Assembly: GCF_000160755.1 (NCBI RefSeq)
Contig: NZ_GG668576.1
Span: forward strand, 1,260,308-1,324,307
Origin: Proteus mirabilis ATCC 29906
GTDB lineage: Bacteria > Pseudomonadota > Gammaproteobacteria > Enterobacterales > Enterobacteriaceae
Length of the DNA: 64,000 bases
Direction of reading: 5' to 3'
The notes under the pieces were generated by a model, which saw only the letters and a list, made by a program, of their open reading frames with translations, was not told where the DNA came from and searched no databases. The position numbers and the translations under genes were made by a program. Each line of letters starts with the position of its first letter. The stretch's first letter is position 1. Below, in pieces: positions 1-11,280 of this stretch.

Positions 1-369
1 CATCTCTTTAACGGACGTTTTACCCGAAGAGCCCGTTAACGCCACAATTTTAGCATTGCTAAGCGAACGGATATAAGCGGCAATATGCCCCATTGCTAAA
101 CGGGTATCTTTTACGATGATTTGTGGACATTCAACATCGATTTTCCGATTAACTAAAACCGCAACGGCACCCTTTTGTTTGACATCAGCAATAAAGTCAT
201 GAGCATCAAAACGATCACCTGCTAAAGCAATAAACAGACATGCATCATCAATTTTACGGCTATCGGTAGAAATTGATTTGATCATTAATTGATTGGCTTG
301 GCTTTGAGTAATAGTACTCAACGTGCCTTGAGTGACTTGTGCAATAGTTTCGAGAGAAAGCGCTATCAT
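1..369 (-). CDS. murF: UDP-N-acetylmuramoyl-tripeptide--D-alanyl-D-alanine ligase, N-terminal part (cut by window edge)
   Basis: The reading frame starts at an ATG that overlaps the murE stop (ATGA) and stays open to the left edge, giving the first 123 residues. It begins [15 protein letters not shown], has the STDSR segment of the Mur ligase N-terminal domain near residue 35, and ends in the ATP-binding loop [12 protein letters not shown] at about residues 112-123. MurF adds D-Ala-D-Ala to UDP-MurNAc-tripeptide in the cytoplasm, the last soluble step of peptidoglycan precursor synthesis. Position straight after murE matches the conserved dcw cluster. The central and C-terminal domains lie outside the window. 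Confidence 0.93.
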   Translation of the reverse strand, partial: MIALSLETIAQVTQGTLSTITQSQANQLMIKSISTDSRKIDDACLFIALAGDRFDAHDFIADVKQKGAVAVLVNRKIDVECPQIIVKDTRLAMGHIAAYIRSLSNAKIVALTGSSGKTSVKEM

Positions 370-1853
370 GCGATCACCCCCAATAACCGTGCAACAGTTA
401 ATCGGTCAGAATAATCAAGACGGCGAGTGCCAACGATTTGATAATCTTCGTGCCCTTTTCCTGCCACTAAGATCATATCAGCGGGAGAGGCTTGCATTAC
501 TACATTCGTCACGGCTTCTGCTCGACCTTCAATCGCTAATGCACGACCAGGATCCATTAACCCAGAAAGGATATCTTGAATAATGGCTTGAGGCTCTTCA
601 CTACGTGGATTGTCATCGGTGATAACCACTTTATCGGCAAACTGCTCTGCTACAGCTCCCATTAGTGGGCGCTTACCTTTATCTCTATCACCACCACAAC
701 CAAAGATACACCACAGTTTGCCAGTACAGTGTAAGCGTGCCGCTTGTAACGCTTTTTCTAAGGCATCTGGCGTGTGGGCATAATCAACGATCACCGTAGG
801 ACGATTATCCGCACTAAATACTTCCATACGACCACAAACGGGCGTTAATGCACTGGAAGCTTTAATCACTGCATCAAGAGGGTATTCAAGTGCCAAAAGT
901 GTAGCTAAAGCACAGAGTAAGTTACTGACATTAAAAGCCCCCATTAATGGGCTTTCAATTTCACCTTCTCCCCAACTTGAATTAAAATGGATAGTGGCAC
1001 CCGCATCATGGTAATTGATTTGTGTCGCTTGCACATAGCGTCCTTGCCAATTTGCCGGCAATTTATCCGCCATAGTCACCGCCACTGCATCGGGTAGATG
1101 CGTCAACCATTTATGCCCTACCGCATCATCAGCATTAATGATTTTTTCGCCACTATGGTGGGTCGAAAATAACAACCATTTAGCCTGTTCGTAATTGGCC
1201 ATATCACCATGATAATCAAGGTGATCGCGACTTAAGTTGGTAAATACGCTGGCGACAAAAGGTAGCGCACTAACGCGCCCTTGAACTAAACCGTGTGACG
1301 AAACCTCCATTGCGGTAAAGGTAGCGCCTTGATTAACTAATTGCTGTAATTCTAATTGGATATCAACCGCTGAACCGGTTGTATTCATTGCCGGAACAAT
1401 ATGATCTAATAACCCATTGCCTACCGTTCCCATAACGGCACTGACTTCACCTAAACCTTGCGCCCACTGTGCTAACAATTGTGTTGTTGTCGTTTTTCCG
1501 TTAGTACCAGTGACACCAATCAGCTTTAATTTATTCGCTGGCTGATGATAAAAAATTCCTGCAAGTTTTGATAATTGACAATTTAGGTTTTCAATATAAA
1601 TAACGGGTATACCATGACTTTCACGAATTTCGCCATGAGTAGCAATACCTTCAGCTTCCGCTAAAACAGCGCAAACACCTTGTGCAATTGCCTGAGGAAT
1701 ATAGCGTCTACCATCCGTTTCATGGCCTTTAATTGCCACAAACAGATCACCACTCGCGGCTTTTCGGCTATCGAGTGTCATGTCTTTAAGCGTTAAAGAC
1801 GGTGCTTGTATCCCGAGTGCCCCTAATAGGTCACTTAAATTAGGATCTGCCAC
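366..1853 (-). CDS. murE: UDP-N-acetylmuramoyl-L-alanyl-D-glutamate--2,6-diaminopimelate ligase
   Basis: MurE adds meso-diaminopimelate to UDP-MurNAc-L-Ala-D-Glu using ATP. The 495-residue product has the usual enterobacterial length. The P-loop GTNGKTT lies at residues 116-122, and the DNPR motif that recognises meso-DAP rather than lysine begins at residue 414, so a Gram-negative DAP-type wall is expected. The start overlaps the end of ftsI by 14 bases and the stop overlaps the murF start, consistent with translational coupling in the dcw operon. Confidence 0.97.
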   Translation of the reverse strand: MADPNLSDLLGALGIQAPSLTLKDMTLDSRKAASGDLFVAIKGHETDGRRYIPQAIAQGVCAVLAEAEGIATHGEIRESHGIPVIYIENLNCQLSKLAGIFYHQPANKLKLIGVTGTNGKTTTTQLLAQWAQGLGEVSAVMGTVGNGLLDHIVPAMNTTGSAVDIQLELQQLVNQGATFTAMEVSSHGLVQGRVSALPFVASVFTNLSRDHLDYHGDMANYEQAKWLLFSTHHSGEKIINADDAVGHKWLTHLPDAVAVTMADKLPANWQGRYVQATQINYHDAGATIHFNSSWGEGEIESPLMGAFNVSNLLCALATLLALEYPLDAVIKASSALTPVCGRMEVFSADNRPTVIVDYAHTPDALEKALQAARLHCTGKLWCIFGCGGDRDKGKRPLMGAVAEQFADKVVITDDNPRSEEPQAIIQDILSGLMDPGRALAIEGRAEAVTNVVMQASPADMILVAGKGHEDYQIVGTRRLDYSDRLTVARLLGVIA

Positions 1854-3636
1854 TTGTATCCTCTTTTTTATTAATCACTATTTCACTTTTATCGTCTGGC
1901 GTTAATGCATCAGGCTCTACATTCATCGTACGTAGAACCGCGCCCATAATTGTGCCAAACACTGGTGCAGAAACTGCACCCCCATAATATTTGCCCGCTT
2001 TTGGCTCGTTAATGATCACTACTAAGGCAAAGCGTGGACGGCTTGCCGGTGCAACACCGGCTGCATAAGAAATGTAGGCATTAATATACTTTCCATCTGG
2101 GCCGACTTTTTTCGCGGTCCCGGTCTTAATCGCAACACGATACCCTTTGATCGCAGCACGAACGCCACCACCGCCCGGTAAGGCGACACTTTCCATCATA
2201 TGAACCACTGTTCTCATGACTTTTTCAGGAAAAACGCGAGTACCCGGTACAGGAGGGTCAACTTTAGTAATAGAAAGCGGTCGATAAATACCAAAACTAC
2301 CGATAGTTGCATAGACACGCGCTAACTGTAATGGCGTTACCATTAGCCCATATCCGAATGAGAAGGTGGCCCTTTCAAGATCGGACCACCGTTGTTTTTT
2401 TATTGGAAATATGCCACTACTTTCACCAACTAGCCCCAAGTTAGTTGGTTTTCCGAGGCCAAAACGGGAATAAACATCTACCAGTTCAGACGCCGGCATC
2501 GCTAACGCAAGGCGAGATACCCCTACGTTACTCGATTTCTGTAAAATTCCAGTTATCGAAAGCTCACGATAAAGCGCAACATCTTTTATCTGATGACCAC
2601 TAATTCGATAAGGAACAGTATTAATAACGGTATTTTCTTTAATAATATTATTGTTTAGCGCACTCATAACCACCATCGGCTTTACCGTAGAGCCTGGCTC
2701 AAAAATATCGGTGATAGCTCGATTACGCATCGCATCTTTCGGCGTTCCCGCTAAATTATTCGGGTTATAGGATGGGCTATTTGCCATCGCTAACACTTCG
2801 CCTGTATTGACATCAACCAAAACCGCCGTACCTGATTCGGCTTTATTTTCAATGACTGCATTGGTTAACTCTCTATACACAACAGATTGTAAACGCTCAT
2901 CAATGCTTAACATTAAGTTGTGAGCAGCTTGGCTATCTGTTTGAGCGATATTTTCAATCACACGGTTAAAGCCATCTTTGCGTACAACTCGCTCTCCGGG
3001 GGCACCGGTAAGCCATTGGTTAAAGCTTTTTTCAATCCCTTCAATACCATCGCCATCAATGTTTGTAACACCAATGATGTGAGCGGTCACTTCTCCTGAA
3101 GGATAATAGCGTTTGGACTCTTGGCGCATGTTTATCCCTTTGATTTTCAGCTTACTTATGTAATCACTAATTTCAGGATTAACTTGGCGCGCAAGATAAA
3201 TAAAACGAGCGGAAGGTGTTGCAGAAATTTTTTGAGAAATTTGATTAACGGGAAGTTTTAATGCGTCAGCAAGTGCTAACCAACGTGAATCGGTCATATC
3301 AGGGTTAGCTTCTAACACAACTTTAGGATCAGCCCAAATAGCATATACAGGGACACTCACCGCCAATGGTCTTCCCATACGATCGCTTATCATGCCACGA
3401 GCAGTGGGGACTTTTTGCACACGTAAAGAGCGCAGATCCCCTTCGCGGATCAGGGGATCTGGGTTAATAATCTGTAAATAGGCAACTCGTATTAATAACG
3501 CCGCTAAAGCAATACCAATACCACCGCAAAGCAACGCAAAACGCCAACTCACAAATCCTGTTTTTTCTTCAGGTTTACGGAGTTTGGCATTTGACTTTGT
3601 CTTTGTCTTCGCTTTTGCCGAACGTGAAAATTTCAT
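1840..3636 (-). CDS. ftsI: Peptidoglycan D,D-transpeptidase FtsI (PBP3)
   Basis: Septum-specific transpeptidase of the divisome. The 598-residue product has a basic cytoplasmic N-terminus rich in Lys, one membrane anchor at about residues 33-55, a PBP dimerisation region, and the three penicillin-binding motifs: STVK at 316-319 (nucleophile S316), SSN at 368-370 and KTG at 504-506. It sits 11 bp after ftsL and overlaps murE, the normal dcw order. It is about 10 residues longer than E. coli FtsI, mostly at the Lys-rich N-terminus. Confidence 0.97.
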   Translation of the reverse strand: MKFSRSAKAKTKTKSNAKLRKPEEKTGFVSWRFALLCGGIGIALAALLIRVAYLQIINPDPLIREGDLRSLRVQKVPTARGMISDRMGRPLAVSVPVYAIWADPKVVLEANPDMTDSRWLALADALKLPVNQISQKISATPSARFIYLARQVNPEISDYISKLKIKGINMRQESKRYYPSGEVTAHIIGVTNIDGDGIEGIEKSFNQWLTGAPGERVVRKDGFNRVIENIAQTDSQAAHNLMLSIDERLQSVVYRELTNAVIENKAESGTAVLVDVNTGEVLAMANSPSYNPNNLAGTPKDAMRNRAITDIFEPGSTVKPMVVMSALNNNIIKENTVINTVPYRISGHQIKDVALYRELSITGILQKSSNVGVSRLALAMPASELVDVYSRFGLGKPTNLGLVGESSGIFPIKKQRWSDLERATFSFGYGLMVTPLQLARVYATIGSFGIYRPLSITKVDPPVPGTRVFPEKVMRTVVHMMESVALPGGGGVRAAIKGYRVAIKTGTAKKVGPDGKYINAYISYAAGVAPASRPRFALVVIINEPKAGKYYGGAVSAPVFGTIMGAVLRTMNVEPDALTPDDKSEIVINKKEDTSGRS

Positions 3637-3647
3637 ACTTGCCTTAA

Positions 3648-3965
3648 TTATTTAGTAACCACAATATTCTCTTTAGTTGGATCAACATGAACCATGCCTA
3701 ACTGTTCACTTGCAAAACGTTCAACTCGGCTATGGTCCGCCAATGCATTTTCCTCAAGGATCAAGTTGCGCCATTCAATATCCAATACATTTTTTTCTAA
3801 CACTAAGCGCTCTTTTTCTGCTGTCAGTAAGCGTGTTTTATGTGCTGTCGTTACCACATAGATCGCGGAGATAATAACGGCGAAAAAAAGAATAAGTGGC
3901 AATTTGCCATGACGCAGTAAATCTTGTCCTATTACTCCCGGTAATGAATGGCGTTCAGTAGACAT
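3648..3965 (-). CDS. ftsL: Cell division protein FtsL
   Basis: Small bitopic divisome protein of 105 residues that partners FtsB and FtsQ and activates FtsWI. A short cytoplasmic N-terminus is followed by a single hydrophobic segment at about residues 22-43 and then a periplasmic heptad-like helix with repeated Leu ([20 protein letters not shown]), as expected for the FtsL-FtsB coiled coil. Assignment rests on length, topology and the invariant position between rsmH and ftsI. Its start codon abuts the rsmH stop. Confidence 0.93.
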   Translation of the reverse strand: MSTERHSLPGVIGQDLLRHGKLPLILFFAVIISAIYVVTTAHKTRLLTAEKERLVLEKNVLDIEWRNLILEENALADHSRVERFASEQLGMVHVDPTKENIVVTK

Positions 3966-4913
3966 TTATTCCTCAATACGCTGTGCGACGCGTAAAACAG
4001 AACTTCGCGCTCGTGGATTCTCCTCAACTTCAACACCGGTAGGTTTCATTTTATGAATGCTACTCAGGCGAGCACTTCCTAGTGCTTTAATTTGTTCTTC
4101 TGTTAATGGGATCCCCGCTGGAACAACAGGCCCTTTACTTTCATCTCTTATAAAGCGTTTAACTAATCGGTCTTCTAAAGAGTGGAAACTAATCACCGAT
4201 AAACGCCCTGCTGGCGCTAAAATAGACACGGCGCCTTTTAATGCTTTTTCAATCTCATCTAACTCACTATTGATATAGATACGGATCGCTTGAAAGCTAC
4301 GTGTTGCAGGGTGCTTATGTCGCTCTTTTACTGGACTTGCTTCACTAATCAAATCCGCTAACTGTTTAGTACGTGTTAATGGCTCTTCAGTTTTATTACG
4401 CGCCACAATGGCACGGGCAATGCGTTTCGCGAAACGCTCTTCACCGAAGGTTTTTAGCACCCAAGTAATATCATCTTCTTCGGCATTCATTAACCACTGT
4501 GCAGCTGATTGTCCTGTGGTTGGGTCCATACGCATATCGAGTGGCCCATCACGCATAAAAGAGAATCCTCGTTCAGGATCATCTAATTGCGGTGAAGAAA
4601 CGCCTAAATCTAATAATACGCCATCAACTTTGCCACTTAAACCTAACTCATTGATATAGTGTTCAATATTTGAAAAAGGCCCATGAATAATAGAGAATCG
4701 TGGATCATCAATTTCATTTGCCACTGCGATAGCTTGTGGATCTCTATCAATCGCAATGAGACGGCCTTGTTCACCTAATTGCGATAAAATCAGACGAGAG
4801 TGCCCGCCACGGCCAAAAGTACCGTCAATATAAATACCTGAAGGTTTAATATTCAGGCCGTTTACTGCTTCATCCAGTAATACACTGGTATGGCTAAAAT
4901 TATTCGTTGTCAT
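3966..4913 (-). CDS. rsmH: 16S rRNA (cytosine-1402-N4)-methyltransferase
   Basis: SAM-dependent methyltransferase (formerly MraW) that methylates N4 of C1402 in 16S rRNA. The 315-residue product starts with the family signature [10 protein letters not shown] and has the SAM-binding segment [10 protein letters not shown] at residues 31-40, [10 protein letters not shown] around residue 102, and [14 protein letters not shown] toward the C-terminus. The gene lies 3 bp downstream of mraZ and directly abuts ftsL. Confidence 0.97.
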   Translation of the reverse strand: MTTNNFSHTSVLLDEAVNGLNIKPSGIYIDGTFGRGGHSRLILSQLGEQGRLIAIDRDPQAIAVANEIDDPRFSIIHGPFSNIEHYINELGLSGKVDGVLLDLGVSSPQLDDPERGFSFMRDGPLDMRMDPTTGQSAAQWLMNAEEDDITWVLKTFGEERFAKRIARAIVARNKTEEPLTRTKQLADLISEASPVKERHKHPATRSFQAIRIYINSELDEIEKALKGAVSILAPAGRLSVISFHSLEDRLVKRFIRDESKGPVVPAGIPLTEEQIKALGSARLSSIHKMKPTGVEVEENPRARSSVLRVAQRIEE

Positions 4914-4916
4914 TAT

Positions 4917-5375
4917 TTAAAGTGATAAATCCAATAGTCGTGTCGATAACGGTTCCTGTGAGGTTTGCTCTGCCAAAATGTCTTCTTTGATCTGTTGATA
5001 CCAGACCTGTTCATCCCACAATTCAAATTTATTGAATTGACCGACTAACATGACCTCTTTGGTTAGCCCCGCGTGCTGTCTTAGCGTGCTAGCTAACAAA
5101 AGACGTCCTGCGCTATCCATTTGGCATTCACTGGCATGCCCAAGTAATAAACGCTGCACTCTTCGTTCGGCGGGATTCATGGAAGAAAGCGCCGCCAGTT
5201 TTAACTCAATTTTTTCCCATTCAGGAAGGGTGTACAGCAATAAACATGGCTGATTGAGATCAATGGTACAGACCATTTGACCTTCAGAAGCCTCGTTCAG
5301 CGTTGTTCGATAACGGGAAGGAACTGTTATTCGCCCTTTGCTGTCGAGATTAACGAGTGTTGCACCACGAAACAT
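4917..5375 (-). CDS. mraZ: Transcriptional regulator MraZ
   Basis: AbrB-like DNA-binding protein that opens and represses the dcw operon. It contains two MraZ repeats, the first beginning [20 protein letters not shown] and the second including [11 protein letters not shown] chose the ATG at 5375, which gives the usual 152 residues, because GAGGG sits 8 bases upstream of it. The in-frame ATG at 5381 is only 2 bases from that Shine-Dalgarno. Tandem MraZ boxes lie just upstream, which implies autoregulation. Confidence 0.95.
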   Translation of the reverse strand: MFRGATLVNLDSKGRITVPSRYRTTLNEASEGQMVCTIDLNQPCLLLYTLPEWEKIELKLAALSSMNPAERRVQRLLLGHASECQMDSAGRLLLASTLRQHAGLTKEVMLVGQFNKFELWDEQVWYQQIKEDILAEQTSQEPLSTRLLDLSL

Positions 5376-5403
5376 CCTCATTTCCCTCAGCGTTATAATT
5401 TAC

Positions 5404-5464
5404 ACCACATTATCCCACAAATCCCCACAAATAGAGTTTACGGATGGTATGAAAACGTTGTCAA
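5404..5464 (-). promoter_or_regulatory. mra promoter with three tandem MraZ boxes
   Basis: On the minus strand a perfect TTGACA (5459-5464) is followed after 18 bp by TAAACT (5435-5440). Directly downstream are three direct repeats in exact 10-bp phase, read on the plus strand as CCCACA at 5424-5429, CCCACA at 5414-5419 and ACCACA at 5404-5409, that is TGTGGG-type boxes. E. coli MraZ binds TGGGN direct repeats with 5-nt spacers, which is the same 10-bp phase. The boxes cover the predicted start of transcription, fitting repression. Confidence 0.82.
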
Positions 5465-5990
5465 GCCAGTTGTAGGACGCTTTATTGATATTTACAGTAA
5501 TTTTATAATCTCATCGAAATGAACAAATTATCAGCAGGCTAAAAAAGCAGAATATTAACACTATGATTCCTATCGGTTATTTTTTATTTTTCTTATTTGT
5601 TCTCAAATAGTGATTATTTATAGAGATGAAAAAGGGAAAAATAAGATAAAGAAGTCATAAAAAGAAAATGACCTATTTAATGAGATAATGCCTATTTATT
5701 GTCGTTCATTTACCTTTAACCAACATAACAATACAAAGCCCTCTTTAAATTAAAAAACCGGCTTAATCTACTGAAAAAATAATGTGATATCATGTAGATA
5801 ATTTTTTACTGTCGAGTTTTCTTTCTGCAAAGTTAATAAATAAATTATTTTATTTAAGTAATATCACTTATAGAAATATCAAAATTTCACCCGCGAATTA
5901 AACAAAACACGATAAATTGTAAAAAAACGTTTAAGATTAATCTCAAATTTTATTTTATTTAAGTCACCCGACATTATTTAACCAAATAAA
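5465..5990. other. AT-rich gap between mraZ and cra
   Basis: About 525 bases without a convincing gene. It is very AT-rich, and a short segment (TTATTTTATTTAAGT) occurs twice, near 5847 and 5949. I see no RNA gene and no ORF with a ribosome-binding site. In E. coli the cra-mraZ gap is of comparable order. Confidence 0.5.
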
Positions 5991-6024
5991 CTATCCCTGC
6001 TTTAATTTAATAAAGCAGGGATAG
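5991..6024 (-). terminator. cra terminator
   Basis: Perfect 14-bp inverted repeat: CTATCCCTGCTTTA (5991-6004) pairs with 6011-6024 around a 6-base loop. It lies about 40 bases past the cra stop and is followed on the minus strand by a loose T-rich tract. Confidence 0.8.
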
Positions 6025-6062
6025 TCATTATAAAAAATGCTGAGTCAGAAAGTGAACGCTAA

Positions 6063-7070
6063 TTAACGAGTACGTCCTAAACTACCTCGGCGACATAAAT
6101 CACGTCGAATACGCGTAATACCCGCTTGTGGTTTTTGCTCTTCTTCAAGACTTGCCAAAACCAGCTCTAATACACGTTGTGCAATATCACGATGTCGCTG
6201 AGCCACCGATAATACTGGACATTCGAGGAAATCTAATAATTCATGATCACCAAATGTAGCAATCACTAACTGCGTAGGTAAGCGTCCACTTCTTTGCAAC
6301 GTTACATCCATCACACCTTGTAATAGCGCAAAAGAGGTCGTAAAGAGTGCATCAGGCATCGGGTTATTATTTAACCATTCCGAAAATACCTCCGCCGCCG
6401 CTTCTCGTTCATAACTATTCGCATAAAGATAAGTCACTTGTCGTGGATCATCTTGCCACACACTACGAAAGCCCTGTTCACGTAAAAAACTGACTGATAG
6501 TTCGGGCAATGCGCCTAGATAGAGAACCGATTGAGAAGGAAAAGCTTTAAGCTCACTCGCTAACATTTTTGCGTCTTCTAAATCATCACCGACGACGCTA
6601 ATAAAATGTTCACTCTCTAACGCCCTATCTAAGGCAATGATAGGCAACGAACGATTAGCCCAACGCTGATAAAATGGGTGCTCTGGGGGTAATGCCGTTG
6701 ATACAATAATGGCATCAACTTGGCGTTGTAGTAGATGTTCTACACAACGAATTTCGTTGTCAGGTTGATCTTCTGAGCAGGCAATCAGCAATTGATAACC
6801 ACGTTGACGCGCTTGTCGTTCAAGATAATTGGCAATTCTGGTATAACTGGTATTTTCCAAATCAGGAATAACCAAACCTATAGAACGCGTACGACCAGCA
6901 CGTAATCCCGCGGCAACAGCGTTCGGGTGGTAATTGTGCTCTCTGACCACCGCCATCACTTTTTCAACAGTCTTGTCACTTACACGGTACTGTTTAGCTT
7001 TACCATTAATGACATAACTCGCTGTTGTTCGTGAAACACCAGCCAAGCGGGCGATTTCATCCAGTTTCAC
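6063..7070 (-). CDS. cra: Catabolite repressor/activator Cra (FruR)
   Basis: LacI-family regulator of central carbon flux whose DNA binding is relieved by fructose-1-phosphate or fructose-1,6-bisphosphate. The 335 residues begin [20 protein letters not shown], the LacI helix-turn-helix and hinge, then a periplasmic-binding-protein-like sensor from about residue 60 ([19 protein letters not shown]). Length and sequence match enterobacterial Cra. As in E. coli it lies upstream of mraZ on the same strand. Confidence 0.96.
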   Translation of the reverse strand: MKLDEIARLAGVSRTTASYVINGKAKQYRVSDKTVEKVMAVVREHNYHPNAVAAGLRAGRTRSIGLVIPDLENTSYTRIANYLERQARQRGYQLLIACSEDQPDNEIRCVEHLLQRQVDAIIVSTALPPEHPFYQRWANRSLPIIALDRALESEHFISVVGDDLEDAKMLASELKAFPSQSVLYLGALPELSVSFLREQGFRSVWQDDPRQVTYLYANSYEREAAAEVFSEWLNNNPMPDALFTTSFALLQGVMDVTLQRSGRLPTQLVIATFGDHELLDFLECPVLSVAQRHRDIAQRVLELVLASLEEEQKPQAGITRIRRDLCRRGSLGRTR

Positions 7071-7255
7071 TTTAGCCTCTTCTAATTATTAATAGGGTAT
7101 TTATTACATTATTGCTATGGTTTTCAGTCATCATGCTGATCTGAATCTGCATTTTAACACAATTTACTGATAAAACCGTATGCGTCAACGTTTCCGTTTA
7201 TACCTTTTACCAATTACTTGCATTGTTACTGCCTATGACTTACCTAAAGTGCAAT

Positions 7256-7283
7256 AAAAAAGCACCTTTACGGTGCTTTTTTA
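7256..7283 (-). terminator. Terminator after the acyl-CoA ligase
   Basis: Stem GCACC (7262-7266) / GGTGC (7272-7276) with flanking A and T runs that extend the pairing. In the minus direction it follows the ligase stop by 10 bases and ends in a T run. It could also work in the plus direction. Confidence 0.85.
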
Positions 7284-7291
7284 TCTGGTGA

Positions 7292-9100
7292 TCACGACTC
7301 TTGATACATCTGCTCAATTTCATTTCGATAGCGTTCAGAAATTATTTTACGTCTTAATTTTAAGGTAGGTGTCAATTCTCCAGACTCCATCGTAAACCCT
7401 TCCGCTAATAGGGTAAATCGTTTAACTTGATGGAAACTAGCAAAATTACGTTGCATTTCACGCAAGCGTTCATCAAATAATTCTTTGATCTTAGTATGGC
7501 GTAATAACTCTATCCGATCGTGATATTTTAAATTTAATGCTCGAGCATGTTCTTCTAATGCATCAAAGCAAGGCACGATCAGTGCAGAAACAAATTTACG
7601 GGTATCTGCAATCACAGCGATATGCTCAATAAAGCGATCTTGCCCTAATGTACCTTCAATCATTTGCGGTGCAATATATTTTCCATTTGAGGTTTTCATA
7701 AGATCTTTCAAACGTTCGGTAATATATAACATCCCTTCTTCATCTAATGCACCCGCATCACCGGTACGTAACCAACCATCTTCAGTAAACGCAGCAACTG
7801 TCTCTTCAGGCTTATTAAAATAACCTTTCATCACGATACTACCGCGCACTTGGATCTCGTTTTCTTCGCCTATACGTACCTCAACCCCCGGTAACGGAGT
7901 ACCAATAGAGCCTAGTTTATAATGGTTCTCTTCCCAACAAGATACCGTGGCACAAGTCTCTGTCATGCCATAACCATATTTAATATTAATACCAGCAGCT
8001 AAGAAAAAGCCGATCACCGCATCATCTAAACGAGCGCCTGCGGCAGGTAAAAAACGAACTCGCCCACCTAAAATTTGACGTAGTGGTTGAAGAACTTTTT
8101 TATCCGCAAAGCGATAACACCATTGAGATAGCATGCCTAATGAACGTCCAGCTAAGTGTGCCTGACGTTGTTTTTCACCCTGTTTAAGAGCCCATTTAAA
8201 CATCCATTGGCGTAGTCGAGGTGCTTGAGAAACTTTCTCTTGAATGGCGCTATATACTTTTTCGTAAAAGCGTGGCACTGCACACATAACCGTTGGTTTT
8301 ACTGCAGCCATTGCTTCCCTTACGGCATGGGTATCTGTGAGATAAACATTAATAGCCCCAGTATGCATAACATAGAAGCTCCATGCCCGTTCAAATACAT
8401 GTGATAACGGTAAAAAGCATAATGAAACATCTTTATCCGATAATGAAAGGCGCTGATCATGCAGATAAAGTTGAGAAGCCAGATTGGTGTAATCAAGCAT
8501 AACACCTTTAGGCTCACCTGTTGTACCCGAGGTATAAATCAGTGTAAACAAATCATCTAAACAACATTCATCAATACGTTGTTGTAGCAGAGAATCATAT
8601 TGAGATTGACAGTCACTGATTAAGTTTGTCAGATGATAAGAAGGTATTGTCGGATTTAAAACGACCTGAGAATTAAACACAATAATATGTTTAAGTTGCG
8701 GGCATAATAGCGCTAACTCAGAAACAACGTCATATTCCTTTTGGTCACCAACAAAAAGAATACGAATATTCGCATCGTTGATGATATAAGCGGCTTGTTC
8801 CACACTACTTGTTGCATAAAGAGGAACTGTGACAGCACGCAACTGCAAAGTAGCAATATCGGCAATAGACCAATCAATGCTGTTTTGGGAAAAAATCCCC
8901 ACATTTTCTTGAACAGCCACGCCCATATCGAGTAATGCATTTGAGAGTGCACGTGTTTTCTTTGCTACTGACGCCCATGACATGGCGATTTCAGACTTAG
9001 CATCCCACTGACGATAAGCCGTTTTTTCCCCAGAAGATGAAAATTGCATCTGCAATCTTCTAATTATATGATAATCATATAGATTATTATTATTTATCAT
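7292..9100 (-). CDS. Long-chain fatty acid--CoA ligase (AMP-forming, FAA1/FadD15 type)
   Basis: ANL-superfamily adenylating enzyme of 602 residues, predicted to activate long-chain fatty acids to acyl-CoA. Motifs seen: the AMP loop YTSGTTGEPKG at 189-199, YGYGMTETCA in the middle, and WLRTGDAGALDEEG followed by the lysine-containing ERLKDLMKTSNGK of the C-terminal lid. It resembles the larger eukaryote-like FAA1/FadD15 class (COG1022) rather than E. coli FadD. Start at 9100 has AGGA at good spacing. It sits where E. coli carries ilvIH between leuO and cra; transcription appears to be single-gene. Exact substrate chain length is not visible. Confidence 0.88.
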   Translation of the reverse strand: MINNNNLYDYHIIRRLQMQFSSSGEKTAYRQWDAKSEIAMSWASVAKKTRALSNALLDMGVAVQENVGIFSQNSIDWSIADIATLQLRAVTVPLYATSSVEQAAYIINDANIRILFVGDQKEYDVVSELALLCPQLKHIIVFNSQVVLNPTIPSYHLTNLISDCQSQYDSLLQQRIDECCLDDLFTLIYTSGTTGEPKGVMLDYTNLASQLYLHDQRLSLSDKDVSLCFLPLSHVFERAWSFYVMHTGAINVYLTDTHAVREAMAAVKPTVMCAVPRFYEKVYSAIQEKVSQAPRLRQWMFKWALKQGEKQRQAHLAGRSLGMLSQWCYRFADKKVLQPLRQILGGRVRFLPAAGARLDDAVIGFFLAAGINIKYGYGMTETCATVSCWEENHYKLGSIGTPLPGVEVRIGEENEIQVRGSIVMKGYFNKPEETVAAFTEDGWLRTGDAGALDEEGMLYITERLKDLMKTSNGKYIAPQMIEGTLGQDRFIEHIAVIADTRKFVSALIVPCFDALEEHARALNLKYHDRIELLRHTKIKELFDERLREMQRNFASFHQVKRFTLLAEGFTMESGELTPTLKLRRKIISERYRNEIEQMYQES

Positions 9101-9629
9101 GATTTTCCTGTTATTTATGGAAAAGCGTAGGAATAATTAAGTTGAAATAAAGAATAATGTCATCTTCTAATTTCAGCTTACACCTGTTCGCTGACTTATC
9201 TGAAAGTCTAAGTGATCCGCAAAAATAAAGGAATCTAATTTTACATAAATTTGTAAAATTGTGAGTCATGAAAAGTTTTGTCAATTTCATCATACTAATG
9301 AAAATGTAAAAATGAGCCTGAACACTTTGTGAACAAACAAAGTATTAACAAGAAAAATATAATAAAATCAAAAGCTAATTATAAAAATTTATTCATTTAC
9401 AAGATTAATAACAGAGAAAATAAAGAAAAAAATCGATTAGATGACAATAGTTGCAACTGATAGGGATAGGATAACAATTAGGGCAAAAATAGTGACAGCT
9501 ACCCAAGAGACTTATCTTTACTATTTACTATTAAAGAATATCTTTTATTGGTTATTAGCAGTAAGCTAACGTTATCTGCCACTATTTCTGCATAATTAGC
9601 ATAGAGTGCTAATTATGAGTGAATCACTC
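9101..9629. other. AT-rich gap between leuO and the acyl-CoA ligase
   Basis: No credible gene. It holds a perfect 11-bp inverted repeat (9591-9601 with 9607-9617, 5-base loop) and a smaller palindrome GAGTGAATCACTC (9617-9629) just after the leuO stop. The larger hairpin is AT-rich and lacks a following T run, so it may end leuO transcription only weakly. The ligase promoter must also lie here, but I could not place it. Confidence 0.5.
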
Positions 9630-10574
9630 TTAGTTTTGACAAACCTCACTAAGTAAATTTTTCATCCATAAATGGCCTTTATCTCGTGCCGTTGACTCAT
9701 GCCAAATTAAATAGCATGGACGTTCTACCTTCTCCCAAGGTAATGATATCGCCTTAATGTTCAATTGTTCTGAATAGCTTTCAACTAACCATCTAGGCGC
9801 AATAGCGACCGAATAAGTTTTTGAGACTAGATTTAATACACTATTTAAATCAGTACCTTCATAAGTAATTAAATCTTCTAACTCTGTATTCTTATAATAA
9901 GCCGCACTAAAAGACCCCACATCTTCTAAAGAAACAATAGAATGATGCTCATTTAATAACATCTCTTCAGTAACGCTTTCTTTAATTCGTGGGTGTTGGT
10001 TAGAGACAGCCAAAACCACTTCATCATTGAATAAAGGGTGTGAATGAAACTCTGGTTTATCAAATTGTTTATAATTAATAAAGAACTCAACTTCCTGATA
10101 TTTTAATTGGTGTTCAATATTACTATTCAAATAAGACTTAATATTTACATTAATATTAGGGGTTTTATTTTTTATTCTCTCTACAATTTTTGGCGCTAAC
10201 TTGATATCTAATGGACTGCAAATAGATAAGCTAAACACACGATCACTTTGTTCCGGTTCAAATCCCGCCCCTGGCAATTCATTATGGACTAATTGTAATG
10301 CTTGTCGAACAGGGCCAAATAACTGTTTGGCTCTTAATGTTGGTTGAATACCTCGGCCATACCGAACAAATAACTCGTCATTAAACATGATCTTAAGACG
10401 AGAAACTGCATTACTGACTGCCGGTTGAGACATACCTAACACCTGTGCTGCTCGTGTGACATTTTGCATTTGCATAACAGCATCAAACACCGTTAATAAA
10501 TTAAGATCAACATTACGTAAATGCATATCTGCTGACTCTTTATTGGTCGTTGTTGCTGATGTGTAATCCGTCAT
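9630..10574 (-). CDS. leuO: LysR-family global regulator LeuO
   Basis: 314 residues, the same length as E. coli LeuO, with the diagnostic HTH stretch [14 protein letters not shown] (about residues 23-36) followed by [20 protein letters not shown] and [16 protein letters not shown]. The rest is a LysR effector-binding domain. LeuO antagonises H-NS silencing and controls stress and surface genes in enterics. It is divergent from leuLABCD as in E. coli, with a long AT-rich region between them typical of H-NS-bound DNA. Confidence 0.96.
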   Translation of the reverse strand: MTDYTSATTTNKESADMHLRNVDLNLLTVFDAVMQMQNVTRAAQVLGMSQPAVSNAVSRLKIMFNDELFVRYGRGIQPTLRAKQLFGPVRQALQLVHNELPGAGFEPEQSDRVFSLSICSPLDIKLAPKIVERIKNKTPNINVNIKSYLNSNIEHQLKYQEVEFFINYKQFDKPEFHSHPLFNDEVVLAVSNQHPRIKESVTEEMLLNEHHSIVSLEDVGSFSAAYYKNTELEDLITYEGTDLNSVLNLVSKTYSVAIAPRWLVESYSEQLNIKAISLPWEKVERPCYLIWHESTARDKGHLWMKNLLSEVCQN

Positions 10575-11213
10575 TTTTTACTCCACTATGTTATTATAAT
10601 TGGCGAATTAAAACTTATTAATAATATAAAAGCATATTAATAAATTATATATCTAACCATGACTGTAACTTTTATAAAAATATTACTACTTATTATTCAT
10701 CATCCATGTACATCACAAAATGTATAACACAAACACCAAAAAATAATTCATCTTTATATTAAAGAGAATAAATTGACATTTAAATTACATATTAATGAAA
10801 TGATTATACCGATATATATTACAACCTGTTTTACCTTATGCCTTGCAAATAATAAAACAAAATATGATAAAAATCATAATAAAATAATAAAATCTATCAC
10901 CTTACAGGACACTTTCAGAACTATTACAGTCACCACGGTAATAATTTTTATTCTTATATTCAAAATGTTGCTCAAATTTATTGATATTGTTGTTAACTAC
11001 AACCGCTCATCCCCCTGATAGTTAGTTGTTCAAAAAAAAAGCAAACAATTGTTTAATTTTTTATTTCACTCCCCGAGAGCGATTATGTGAAACATTAACC
11101 TAATCAATGATTGTTTGATAGATATAATCATTACTAAAAATTTAGATATTAGTCAGAATTACTAAGAATAAAATATAATTCACACATCAAAACAAATTAA
11201 AAAATTCCAATGC
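10575..11213. other. leuO-leuL divergent intergenic region
   Basis: About 640 bases of very AT-rich DNA with many A and T tracts, as expected for an H-NS/LeuO-controlled divergent region. An 81-codon frame at 10773-11018 has no Shine-Dalgarno and low-complexity composition, and I do not accept it as a gene. No RNA element was recognised before the leu promoter. Confidence 0.5.
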
Positions 11214-11242
11214 TTGACATGATGATTGGTATCCGGTATCAA
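11214..11242 (+). promoter_or_regulatory. leu operon promoter
   Basis: Perfect -35 TTGACA (11214-11219), 17-bp spacer, -10 TATCAA (11237-11242), about 40 bases before the leader peptide. Its TTGACAT and GGTATCC segments resemble the E. coli leu promoter. Confidence 0.8.
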
Positions 11243-11280
11243 TAAATAAACATTATTAAGAACAAATGTAAGGATGTTTC

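Noticed and set aside
9111-9293. 60-codon minus-strand ORF after leuO
   Set aside because: No family resemblance; composition looks like random AT-rich DNA, and it occupies the promoter region of the acyl-CoA ligase.
10773-11018. 81-codon ORF in the leuO-leuL gap
   Set aside because: No Shine-Dalgarno, low-complexity AT-driven composition, no recognisable domain, and it lies in a typical H-NS-type regulatory region.
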